Below are positions 36,604 to 44,875 of a stretch of DNA of 64,000 bases, one piece after another (within the stretch, counting starts at the first letter, position 1; each line of letters begins with the position of its first letter). Under the pieces are notes generated by a model. It did no database searches. It was not told where the DNA came from and saw only the letters and a list, made by a program, of their open reading frames with translations. The stretch is taken from positions 1 through 64,000 of the forward strand of contig JADGDV010000009.1 of the NCBI GenBank assembly GCA_016744695.1. The letters run 5' to 3'. The translations under genes were made by a program, and so were the position numbers. Origin of the DNA: Hahellaceae bacterium. GTDB taxonomy: Bacteria > Pseudomonadota > Gammaproteobacteria > Pseudomonadales > Oleiphilaceae.

Positions 36604-37899
36604 ATGCTAGAAAAATTATTTCAGTTGAAAGCACATGGCACGGATGTCAAAACAGAGGTCTTAGCGGGTCTCACCACATTTCTTACGATGGCTTATATTA
36701 TTGTTGTTAACCCTGATGTGCTTTCTGCATCAGGCATGGATTATGGCGCAGTCTTCGGGGCTACTTGTATTGCGGCGGCTGTAGGCTGTTTAATTATGGG
36801 CTTGTTTGCTAACTATCCTATTGCCTTGGCACCAGGCATGGGGCTTAACGCCTTTTTTGCTTTTGCCGTGGTTCAGGGGATGGGGCATACCTGGCAGGTG
36901 GCCTTAGGCGCCGTTTTTCTTTCGGGCCTTATCTTTTTTATTCTTAGCTTATTTAAAGTACGTGAGTGGATTATTAATAGCATACCCCTCTCACTACGTT
37001 TTGGAATATCGGCGGGTATTGGTTTTTTTCTAGCCCTAATTGCGCTTAAAAATGCAGGTATTGTGATTGATCACCCAGCCACTTTTGTTTCTGTTGGTGA
37101 TCTGACCAGTGCTTCTAGCTTGTTAACATTAGGTGGCTTTTTTGTGATTTGCGCACTTGCCTATAGACGAGTGACGGGTTCAGTGATGATAGGTATTATT
37201 TCTATCACTATCATTGCGCTATTACTGGGCATGATTGAATACAAGGGGTTTGTCGCAGCGCCGCCTAGTATGGCACCTACCTTTATGCAGATGGATATTG
37301 TCGGTGCCTTAAATGTTGGAATGGTTAGTATCGTATTCGCCTTTCTATTTGTTGACCTGTTTGATACCTCGGGAACATTAATTGCGGCTGCGCATCAGGG
37401 TAAACTGTTGGGTAAAGATGGCAAGCTTCCACGCTTGGGTAAAGCGTTAATGGCGGATAGTGTTGCCACTATGGGTGGTGCGGCACTGGGTACATCAACC
37501 ACAACCAGTTATATTGAAAGTACGGCCGGTATTTCTGCCGGAGGCCGCACAGGTTTAACCGCGGTTGTTGTGGGTATTCTGTTCTTACTTTGTTTATTTT
37601 TATCGCCAATCGCATCGATTGTACCTGTCTATGCGACAGCTCCGGCGCTTTTATATGTTGCGGTGTTAATGGCGAGTGGTTTATCTCATATTGACTGGGA
37701 AGATATAACCGAAGCCGCACCTGCTGCTATAACGGCTTTGATGATGCCGCTTACTTTTTCTATCGCAAACGGTATCGCCCTTGGTTTTATTAGTTATGCA
37801 GTGATAAAACTACTTAGCGGGAAATTCAATGACCTCAATATCAGCCTGTTATTAATTGCGGTTTTATTTATTCTCAAGTTTATTTTCTTGGGGGCTTAA
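36604..37899 (+). CDS. NCS2/AzgA-type purine permease
   Basis: A 431-residue inner-membrane permease with about 12-14 helices. The N terminus [19 protein letters not shown] and the motif [22 protein letters not shown] near 297 are characteristic of AzgA-like hypoxanthine/guanine/adenine importers. Its place between two purine phosphoribosyltransferases supports purine-base uptake coupled to salvage. Confidence 0.93.
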   Translation: MLEKLFQLKAHGTDVKTEVLAGLTTFLTMAYIIVVNPDVLSASGMDYGAVFGATCIAAAVGCLIMGLFANYPIALAPGMGLNAFFAFAVVQGMGHTWQVALGAVFLSGLIFFILSLFKVREWIINSIPLSLRFGISAGIGFFLALIALKNAGIVIDHPATFVSVGDLTSASSLLTLGGFFVICALAYRRVTGSVMIGIISITIIALLLGMIEYKGFVAAPPSMAPTFMQMDIVGALNVGMVSIVFAFLFVDLFDTSGTLIAAAHQGKLLGKDGKLPRLGKALMADSVATMGGAALGTSTTTSYIESTAGISAGGRTGLTAVVVGILFLLCLFLSPIASIVPVYATAPALLYVAVLMASGLSHIDWEDITEAAPAAITALMMPLTFSIANGIALGFISYAVIKLLSGKFNDLNISLLLIAVLFILKFIFLGA

Positions 37900-37910
37900 G
37901 GGGCGCTGTT

Positions 37911-38528
37911 ATGAAAACATCTAACACAGTCGTAAATACACCGAATGCTACTGAAGAGCAACTACGTGAAAGCATCCGTTTAAGTGAGCAATACTTTAGT
38001 GATGTGGTTAAAAATGCCGTTCGAACGGTGCCAAACTGGCCTCAAGAAGGTGTGATGTTTCGTGACATCACTACCGTACTGCAAGATAGAACAGTATTTA
38101 GAAAATTGATTGATGCCTTTATTCACCGTTACCACCACTTAACCATTGATGCGGTGGCCGGTGTAGACGCCAGAGGGTTTATTATTGGATCAGTTCTCGC
38201 CTATGAATTGAATGCGAGCTTTGTGCCTATTCGAAAGAAAGGGAAATTACCCTTTGACACGGTCTCAGAGAGCTACGATCTGGAATACGGCAAGGCAGAA
38301 GTTGAGATTCATAAAGATGCCTTTCAAGAAGGCGATAAAGTGATTTTAATGGATGACTTGATTGCTACTGGTGGAACCATGTTAGCGGCATCATCATTAA
38401 TTGAACGGCTCGGTGCGGAGATTATAGAGGCGGCTGCAATTATAGATTTACCTGATCTTGGAGGGTCAAAAAAACTTCAGGAGAAAGGATTAAGCGTTTA
38501 TAGCGTTTGTCAGTTTGAAGGTGAGTAA
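37911..38528 (+). CDS. apt: Adenine phosphoribosyltransferase
   Basis: Apt converts adenine and PRPP to AMP. The PRPP motif [13 protein letters not shown] lies near residue 143, with [10 protein letters not shown] near 83 and PIRKKGKLP near 105. At 205 residues it has about 20 extra N-terminal residues compared with typical Apt (about 180). Last gene of the salvage operon, 11 bp after the permease; a terminator hairpin lies at 38646. Confidence 0.95.
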   Translation: MKTSNTVVNTPNATEEQLRESIRLSEQYFSDVVKNAVRTVPNWPQEGVMFRDITTVLQDRTVFRKLIDAFIHRYHHLTIDAVAGVDARGFIIGSVLAYELNASFVPIRKKGKLPFDTVSESYDLEYGKAEVEIHKDAFQEGDKVILMDDLIATGGTMLAASSLIERLGAEIIEAAAIIDLPDLGGSKKLQEKGLSVYSVCQFEGE

Positions 38529-38542
38529 ATAGCCGCTTGTCG

Positions 38543-38707
38543 TCAATGATGATGACCCACGTGGTCAACAACCCCGCAGGCTAAAATAGCAACAACACAT
38601 AAGCCCAGAACCACTGGGCTCTGCATGATAAACCCCAAGGTGCAGGCATACAGACTGTATGCTTTGGTGGTTTTTTTTAGCATCAATAGACTAGGACTTA
38701 TCGACAT
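38543..38707 (-). CDS. Small membrane peptide (54 aa) facing a Fur-like box
   Basis: A 54-codon frame read leftward from ATG at 38707-38705 to TGA at 38543. An inner ATG at 38683-38681 would give 46 residues. The product has a basic segment (LKKTTKAY), one hydrophobic helix with two Cys (VVLGLCVVAILACGVV) and a His-rich end (DHVGHHH). AAAGG lies about 7-8 bases before the first ATG. The Fur-like box at 38812-38830 lies about 105 bp upstream on this strand. It overlaps the terminator of the apt operon on the opposite strand. Composition looks like a real membrane peptide, but there is no homology evidence. Confidence 0.5.
   Translation of the reverse strand: MSISPSLLMLKKTTKAYSLYACTLGFIMQSPVVLGLCVVAILACGVVDHVGHHH
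38646..38678 (+). terminator. Rho-independent terminator of the purine-salvage operon
   Basis: GCATACA pairs with TGTATGC (38646-38662), extended by CCAA/TTGG pairs outside, followed after TTTGGTGG by TTTTTTTT. A second hairpin (AGCCCA...TGGGCT, 38602-38620) lies just before it. Confidence 0.6.
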
Positions 38708-38811
38708 CACTTAACCTTTTGGAAACCCCGTTTAGCCTTAAGTGTAGTCGCAAATACGTTATTCAAAAATAAAACCTCTTTGTTTCCTCGCAATTTCCAT
38801 TATTCATTATT

Positions 38812-38830
38812 GTAAATGAGAATCATTACT
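38812..38830. promoter_or_regulatory. Fur-box-like operator
   Basis: The 19-mer starting GTAAATGAGAATCATTACT agrees with the E. coli Fur consensus (GATAATGATAATCATTATC) at 13 of 19 positions, including the central A-ATCATT half. It lies 131 bp before moxR, the first gene of a rightward run that includes an FTR1 iron permease, and upstream of the leftward small peptide gene at 38707. It could serve both. Besides this site and the hairpins, the 38529-38960 gap shows nothing else clear. Confidence 0.6.
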
Positions 38831-38960
38831 GTTAAAGTGTCGGCGATTTTAAAGTGACTTGCCAGCGTCCGAGGGGGATGTGGTAAATGTGATGATTACT
38901 GTTCAGCCCATGTATGGGGGGGAGTGGTCATTGTAAATTTACCGCCTTTGGAGTATGTGA

Positions 38961-39968
38961 GTGACTACCTCTTTAGTTCAATCTTCTGTTCAGTCATCTG
39001 TAATACAACAAGCAGATACGACCTCTTCTCTAAATACTCACAGCCATGCTGCCGTGAGAAGTGAATTACACGATGTATATGAGAGACTTAATACGCTGAT
39101 TCTGGGTAAATCAAAACAGATAAAGCTGTCGTTAACCTGTCTTTTGGCTAATGGCCATTTGCTGATTGATGACCTTCCCGGTATGGGGAAAACCGTGTTG
39201 TCTAATTCGTTGGCTAGTGTGTTGGGCTTAGATTACAAACGGGTTCAATTTACTAATGACCTTCTTCCAGCAGATATCTTAGGCGCGTCTATTTATGAAA
39301 AAGAGACGTCTTCATTTCGGTTTATACCTGGGCCAGTGTTTAGTCAGTTATTACTTGCTGACGAAATTAACCGTGCATCACCCAAAACTCAAAGTGCTTT
39401 ATTAGAGGCAATGGAAGAGAGGCAGGTAAGTTTAGAAGGAGAAACAAGGGCTCTACCTTCACCATTTTTTGTTATTGCTACACAAAACCCATTAGAGCAA
39501 ATTGGTACATCGGCTTTGCCTGAAAGCCAGTTAGACCGTTTTATGATGCGTATTCAAATGGGGTATCCCTCACGATCTGCAGAGATGGAGATTCTTTCTG
39601 GTCAGAGTCGGCGGCTGTTGATTGAAAATCAGAAACCTATCATTACAACAGCGCAGCTGATTGGTTTTCAACGGGCGGTCAATGATGTTGTCTGTTCAGA
39701 GCATGCGTTGAGTTATTTATATGAATTACTTTTGTTTACTCGTCAGTCAGGATTATTCATTAATGGTATTTCAACGCGCGGCGGCTTAGCGATATTACAT
39801 GCAGCAAAGGCCTGGGCTTGGTTGAGCTGTAGTGAAGTTTTGATGCCAAAACATATTCAGGCTGTTTTCCCTTCAGTTGCAGGTCATCGCTTACAGTCTA
39901 GAGATGGTGGTACAGGCTCTGAGTCTATGGGGGAGTATATTCTGGAGCAGGTAGCTATTCCACGATGA
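38961..39968 (+). CDS. MoxR-family AAA ATPase
   Basis: A 335-residue AAA+ protein: Walker A in LPGMGKTVLSN near residue 75, Walker B in LLADEINRAS near 136, and the sensor region ATQNPLEQIGT near 173. MoxR proteins act as chaperone-like partners of DUF58/VWA proteins. The start is GTG, with GGAG 7 bases upstream. Its last codons overlap the DUF58 start by 4 bp, and the DUF58/transglutaminase pair behind it is the usual companion set. Confidence 0.9.
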   Translation: MTTSLVQSSVQSSVIQQADTTSSLNTHSHAAVRSELHDVYERLNTLILGKSKQIKLSLTCLLANGHLLIDDLPGMGKTVLSNSLASVLGLDYKRVQFTNDLLPADILGASIYEKETSSFRFIPGPVFSQLLLADEINRASPKTQSALLEAMEERQVSLEGETRALPSPFFVIATQNPLEQIGTSALPESQLDRFMMRIQMGYPSRSAEMEILSGQSRRLLIENQKPIITTAQLIGFQRAVNDVVCSEHALSYLYELLLFTRQSGLFINGISTRGGLAILHAAKAWAWLSCSEVLMPKHIQAVFPSVAGHRLQSRDGGTGSESMGEYILEQVAIPR

Positions 39969-40867
39969 ATGATCAACTGAAATCAGGTATGAAGTCTGTG
40001 TTTCGAGTGTCGTTAACAGTGAATGGTGCTAGCTTTTTGTGTTCGGTGTTGGTGCTTTTTTTGTTTGGCGTGAACTACAACAGCAATCTTCTGTTTACCC
40101 TGTGCTTTGTTCTTATTGGTGTGATGATTGTTTGTTTTTGGCTGAATATTATCAATATTAAAGCGATTAAAGGGCTGACTGTAAATGTGCAACCAGTACA
40201 TGAGGGACAGACTCTTGAATATAAAGTTGATGTTGCCGATGAGGGAAAACGAGCTCATCTTGATTTGACGGCAAATGGTGAGTTTGTATCAGATGTGGAG
40301 AGTGAGCAACAGCAACAATGGATACTAACGGCTAAGACTAAAAAACGGGGTTTGCGTAATGCTTCGCTATTGAGAATTAGCAGTCGATGGCCCTTAGGTT
40401 TATTCAACAGTGCACGGAATTTGGTTGAATTGCCCGCTGTTGTGATTTACCCCGAGCCAGCGGTTGATGGTGCACCTAGAAACTCTGTTGAGGGTGACGA
40501 AGCACATCTTCATAACGATGCAGATAGCTTGATGGGGCTAAAGGAGTATCAACCCGGTGACAATGCTCGACGTATAGATTGGCGTGCAATGGCGCGGCTT
40601 GAGCAACTGCAGGTTAAGTTGTTTGATGGTGGCTCTGGAGATGCCTCTGTTTGGCTTGATTGGGATGATACTCAAGACATGAGTTATGAGCAACGCATCA
40701 GTAGTTTATGCCGTTGGGTGCTTGATTATCATAAGCAAGGTGCTGAGTTTGGTTTGCGCTTGCCTGGCTTTGGTGTGGCCCCTGCTAATAGCTATAGTCA
40801 TTTGCATCAGTGTTTATATCAGTTGTCGGTGATGCCTCATCAGGTAAGATCCGAGTCAAAAGTATGA
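39965..40867 (+). CDS. DUF58 membrane protein
   Basis: A 300-residue protein with two N-terminal helices (about 17-60) and a C-terminal DUF58 domain carrying the typical motif GDNARRIDWRAMAR near 197. DUF58 proteins are predicted to work with MoxR ATPases; the biochemical role is unknown. It overlaps moxR by 4 bp and the next gene by 4 bp (ATGA at 40864), so all three are translationally coupled. Confidence 0.88.
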   Translation: MNDQLKSGMKSVFRVSLTVNGASFLCSVLVLFLFGVNYNSNLLFTLCFVLIGVMIVCFWLNIINIKAIKGLTVNVQPVHEGQTLEYKVDVADEGKRAHLDLTANGEFVSDVESEQQQQWILTAKTKKRGLRNASLLRISSRWPLGLFNSARNLVELPAVVIYPEPAVDGAPRNSVEGDEAHLHNDADSLMGLKEYQPGDNARRIDWRAMARLEQLQVKLFDGGSGDASVWLDWDDTQDMSYEQRISSLCRWVLDYHKQGAEFGLRLPGFGVAPANSYSHLHQCLYQLSVMPHQVRSESKV

Positions 40868-42984
40868 GCATGCAGATGAGTCATCTTAAGATTACGTTTT
40901 TTGGTGTACTGAGCTTATTGGTTTATGCACTTCTACCGATAATGGGGTCACTGGTATGGGAGCAGGCGCTAATTGTTGTGTTGGCGCTATTATTAGGCCC
41001 CTTATTTCAGCACTTCTTCCAGCATTCCCTTTTACCCATAAGCTCAAAGTCATTACGAATCGTGCAGTTATTGCTAATTGCGGGCTTATTGTTGTGTGCT
41101 GTTATCTCACTTTTTATGCGTGGCGCCCCCTGGCTTACTGGAGATAACTTTGTTTCTTCTTTTATTATTATTCTGGCACTTAAGTGGCTTGAAAGTCGTA
41201 CGGTTCGCGAACTCTATGTAGTTCTTTATGGCGCCTTGATTCTAATGGCTGCTAGCAGTCGATATTTGAGTGGTTTAGCTGTACTGGCTTATCTTGTATT
41301 GGGTGTGCTGCTATTTTTACTTGCTTTACATGGTATTGAAAGCAGACAGCGATTATCTATCCGGTCTGGTTTATTTGCACTTAAACTATTTGCCTTGGCG
41401 CTGCCTCTGACCGCCATGTTATTTGTGACGTTTCCTCGTATACAGGGTCCATTATGGGACTTAGGCATTGTTATCGGTTTGCCTATTTCGTTGGTTGTTG
41501 ATCAGAGTGATCGAGAAAAAGGCATTAAAGGCACTCTTAGAGCCGGTCAGGTTTCACGTTTAAAACAAGATGATACGCCTGTGCTGGTCGCTGAGTTCAA
41601 AAGCACAACCCCTTATAAAAGCAGGCTGTATTGGCGAGGCCCGGTTTTCACTCATTATGATGGTACAGAATGGCGTTTGGATGAAGGGTGGGATAATCGT
41701 TCCCGCTTACTCAAACAGGCATTCAAGGGGAGCGGGAGTTTAGAAAAAACGCTCACGGCTAAGTCAGAGTTAGTGAGTTATGAAGCGAGAGTTTCGCCTA
41801 ATAATAGTCGTTATCTTTATGCCTTAGATATGCCCGTTGGACGTAGTACTGAAAGTTTTATTTCTGAAGACTTTCAGATGTTAGGGATAAGAAAGTTATC
41901 TGCCGAGTTTAACTACGGCCAAAAGGCCTGGTTAGAATATAGTGGCGGGCGTGCACTGAGCAAGGAACAGCGGGGGAAATATACCGCATTACCTGATAAC
42001 TCAAACTCTAGGTTAGTTGCTTGGGGGCAACAATTGTTGTTAAACCATTCTGTTGCTGAGGAGCGAATACAGGCGCTGCGTGTTCATTTAGCAGAAGGAG
42101 GGTATTTGCTCACACAAACACCAGAGATAGAAGAGCATGTAAATAGCCTGGATGAATTTTTCTTTGATCGTAAAGAAGGTGGTATAGAGCATTTAGCCAG
42201 TGCAACGGCGGTGGTGTTACGTGCAGCGGATATTCCAACGCGATTAGTTTCTGGTTATCGCGGTGGCAGCCTCATTGCTTTAACTAACTTTATTGTGGTT
42301 CGACAGGCCAATGCGCATGTGTGGGTTGAGGCTTGGGATGATAAAAGTGGCTGGTCACGTATTGAAGCTAAAGACTTTGTTTCACCTCCAACACTTGAAG
42401 AAAAACAGGCGGCTAAGGCACAAGCCAAAGTAGAGCCCCAGACTAAAGTTGAGCCAACGACTGTCACGCAGGCTTCACCAAAACCCAAGCAAGCATTAGA
42501 CAATGACCCCGTTAAGAAAAAGACATCTAAGCCCAAGCCCCGTTTTAGCTGGTTGAACTCATTGGGCTCTGGCATTGAAACCTGGGTCTTCAATTACAAC
42601 CCTGACCGGCAAATTGAATTAATGCAAAAATCAGGTTTTACCAAAATAGATTGGAAGAGTTTGTTGGCTTTGGCTGTATTAGGTTTACTGCTTTTATTTG
42701 TTTTATATGGTGTGTTAATTGGTGTTAGGCGTAAACCGCAAGACCCTATTACTAAAGCATTTGAGCGACTAAACCGAGCATTGCAGAAGCGAGAACTTCA
42801 ATGTTTATCTCATGAGTGCCCAGATCATTGGTTAGCCCGTTTACAAGCGTTGGTTCCTCAGCTTTACCCCGCTCTTGAGGCGGTTATCAATCAATATATC
42901 GATATTCGTTATCGAGGCACGGTGAGTGCGGATCAGATTAAGGAGTTCAATCGTGATATCAAACGTTTATCAGCTATGTTGTAA
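40864..42984 (+). CDS. TgpA-like transglutaminase-fold protein, catalytic Cys missing
   Basis: A 706-residue membrane protein beginning at ATG 40864, which overlaps the DUF58 stop (ATGA). About six helices fill the first 190 residues; a periplasmic part carries a transglutaminase-like domain (about 420-510); another helix lies near 597-618, followed by a cytoplasmic tail. In the TgpA family the active site normally reads GFCEHYA; here it reads GGIEHLA, so residue 441 is Ile (codon ATA) instead of Cys. The His is kept (NAHVWVEAW), while the usual DPT motif after GW is replaced by IEAKD. The fold is intact, the length normal; the protein is probably not a cysteine enzyme. A Lys/Pro/Thr-rich linker follows (about 520-570). 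Confidence 0.85.
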   Translation: MSMQMSHLKITFFGVLSLLVYALLPIMGSLVWEQALIVVLALLLGPLFQHFFQHSLLPISSKSLRIVQLLLIAGLLLCAVISLFMRGAPWLTGDNFVSSFIIILALKWLESRTVRELYVVLYGALILMAASSRYLSGLAVLAYLVLGVLLFLLALHGIESRQRLSIRSGLFALKLFALALPLTAMLFVTFPRIQGPLWDLGIVIGLPISLVVDQSDREKGIKGTLRAGQVSRLKQDDTPVLVAEFKSTTPYKSRLYWRGPVFTHYDGTEWRLDEGWDNRSRLLKQAFKGSGSLEKTLTAKSELVSYEARVSPNNSRYLYALDMPVGRSTESFISEDFQMLGIRKLSAEFNYGQKAWLEYSGGRALSKEQRGKYTALPDNSNSRLVAWGQQLLLNHSVAEERIQALRVHLAEGGYLLTQTPEIEEHVNSLDEFFFDRKEGGIEHLASATAVVLRAADIPTRLVSGYRGGSLIALTNFIVVRQANAHVWVEAWDDKSGWSRIEAKDFVSPPTLEEKQAAKAQAKVEPQTKVEPTTVTQASPKPKQALDNDPVKKKTSKPKPRFSWLNSLGSGIETWVFNYNPDRQIELMQKSGFTKIDWKSLLALAVLGLLLLFVLYGVLIGVRRKPQDPITKAFERLNRALQKRELQCLSHECPDHWLARLQALVPQLYPALEAVINQYIDIRYRGTVSADQIKEFNRDIKRLSAML

Positions 42985-44206
42985 GCTTTTTAAGAAAGCA
43001 AAAGCGGTGAGCCTAGTTTCATTGATCATGATGCTATGGCTAAGTTTCGGTGCTTCATCCACCATCGCAGCGACTGACTACCCCGGTGTGATGGCAGCCT
43101 TAATTGAGTTGGGTGATGAGGCGAGTGAATCTTATGATCCCAGCCAGTCATTGGTATACGGTGATCGCTTTTCTAAGCTCTATTTTGGTGGCTTTGAGGG
43201 TAAGGGGCTTGAGTTTGCCGTAGGGCAGGCTGATCAGCAAGCCATGATAGACATCGAAATGGGTTTTGGTGTGTTAATAAATTCCGCGGTCAATGGAAAG
43301 AGCAAGGTTAAAGTGAATGAGCAATGGCAGGCTCTAAGAGAAAAACTGGTTAGCGCACCGATGATAGAAAACAGGGACGCGGGGTTTTGGTCTATTGCTT
43401 TGCAGTCTTTGTTTATTTTACTTAGGGAAGGAGTTGAAGCCTTGCTTGTAGTGGCTGCATTGGTTGCTTATCTACGTAAAGCGGGGGCGGCCGATAAAGT
43501 ACCACTTATTTGGGCGGGTGTAGGTGCTGCGTTACTTGCCAGTGTCGCAACTGCTTGGGTTTTACAGAGTCTTATTAGTAATAGCGGAGCTGCCAAAGAA
43601 GCGCTTGAGGGAGCAACCATGTTGCTGGCCGCCGTGTTGTTGAGTTATGTAAGTTTTTGGTTGTTTTCACGACGTGAAATGCAGCAGTGGCAAGGCTTTA
43701 TTCATAATAAGCTGGGTGACGCTGTGAGCGGTGGAAGCTTGCTTGCGATTGTCTCTGTGGCTTTCTTTGCTGTGTATCGTGAGGGGGCAGAAACAATTTT
43801 GTTTTATCAAGCGTTGGTTGCTGATGTAGACGGGGGAATCGAACCTATCGCTACGGGGTTTGGCTTAGCTTTACTTTTATTGGGTGTCGTTTACTTATTT
43901 ATTTTTCAGCTATCGGTTCGCTTACCCCTAAAACAATTCTTTTCTGGCACTGCCGCTTTGCTCTACGCCCTATCTGTGATTTTTGCAGGCAAAGCGGTGC
44001 TAGAGCTACAGGTCGCAGGTTGGTTGTCTAGTTCGTATATTGAATGGTTACCCAGTATTGGCTGGTTAGGTCTTTTCCCCAGTATTGAATCTATTTCTCT
44101 ACAGTTCATGTTTCTTCTTTTACCTGCGCTTATTTTCTTGTTTGTGCGATTTAGAAAGAGGCTTATTCAAAGCTCAGAAAATCAGGGGGAGGTTATAACG
44201 GAATAA
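42953..44206 (+). CDS. FTR1-family iron permease
   Basis: FTR1 proteins move iron across the inner membrane, often with an oxidation step. GTG at 42953 is chosen as start because AAGGAG lies 6 bases upstream; a frame open from 42926 is less likely. The 417-residue protein has a signal peptide (cleavage near Ala-Ala, residue 40), a periplasmic domain (about 40-145) and seven helices. Both iron-binding REGxE motifs are present: REGVEALL near 163 and REGAETIL near 277. It overlaps the TgpA-like gene by 32 bp, so it is coupled to it. The Fur-like box at 38812 may control the whole run. Confidence 0.9.
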   Translation: MISNVYQLCCKLFKKAKAVSLVSLIMMLWLSFGASSTIAATDYPGVMAALIELGDEASESYDPSQSLVYGDRFSKLYFGGFEGKGLEFAVGQADQQAMIDIEMGFGVLINSAVNGKSKVKVNEQWQALREKLVSAPMIENRDAGFWSIALQSLFILLREGVEALLVVAALVAYLRKAGAADKVPLIWAGVGAALLASVATAWVLQSLISNSGAAKEALEGATMLLAAVLLSYVSFWLFSRREMQQWQGFIHNKLGDAVSGGSLLAIVSVAFFAVYREGAETILFYQALVADVDGGIEPIATGFGLALLLLGVVYLFIFQLSVRLPLKQFFSGTAALLYALSVIFAGKAVLELQVAGWLSSSYIEWLPSIGWLGLFPSIESISLQFMFLLLPALIFLFVRFRKRLIQSSENQGEVITE

Positions 44207-44300
44207 ATAGTAAGGGTAGGGTTAATAACCAAAGAGCTAGGGTCATAAAAGTAGAGTGCGCGGCCTGCATTAAATGAGTAAATTTTGAAGGAGTGGATTA

Positions 44301-44864
44301 ATGAACGAGATAGAACTGTATTACCTGACTAATCTTATTCGAACCTACGCGGTGGGCTTGTGTCTTGGGGTTTCATCCCTCGCGATGACTAATTATTTCT
44401 GCATGGTAGCAAAAGGTAGTACTGAGCCTGCTGAAAACCGAATGATGCACATTGTATATACGGTGTTGCGTATTGGTATGGCGTTGGCGGTTATTACAGA
44501 AATAACGACATTTGCTTATTACTATCACGTTGATAACTTCGTTTACTGGACTGATAACCCTGAGTTTCTTATGCGCATAACGATTTTTTGCGTCATTGTT
44601 ATTAACGCATTTGCTATGCAATACGGAAAAATTTCGATGTGGCTTGGCCCTGTATTTGCCGGTGGTTCTTGGTATGCCTATTTCTTCTTCAGTGTTTGGA
44701 TTGAAACTGAAAGCACATACAGTACGCTCTTGTTAGGCTATTTAGGCTGGTTAACCTTTATGTTTGTTTTCCTTGGTTGTCTGCGTCTTTACCTAACAAG
44801 AAACCAAAAAATGCGTATAGGTGATGGCGCCTCTGTTTCAGCTAATATTGCTGTAAATAGCTAA
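44301..44864 (+). CDS. Five-helix membrane protein of the iron cluster, unknown
   Basis: A 187-residue protein with five predicted membrane helices (about 12-32, 48-72, 88-105, 112-132, 140-162) and short loops. No heme or metal motif is certain; several His and Tyr/Trp residues lie in the helices (TFAYYYHVDNF region). It starts 94 bp after the FTR1 gene behind AAGGAG and ends 11 bp before the di-heme oxidoreductase gene. Position suggests a membrane partner, for instance an electron-transfer or assembly factor; that is inference. Confidence 0.7.
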   Translation: MNEIELYYLTNLIRTYAVGLCLGVSSLAMTNYFCMVAKGSTEPAENRMMHIVYTVLRIGMALAVITEITTFAYYYHVDNFVYWTDNPEFLMRITIFCVIVINAFAMQYGKISMWLGPVFAGGSWYAYFFFSVWIETESTYSTLLLGYLGWLTFMFVFLGCLRLYLTRNQKMRIGDGASVSANIAVNS

Positions 44865-44875
44865 GGGGTAGTCGA

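Noticed and set aside
42926-42952. Longer N terminus of the FTR1 permease
   Set aside because: The GTG at 42953 has a well-placed AAGGAG and yields a normal signal peptide; the upstream ATG has no such site and lies deeper in the previous gene.
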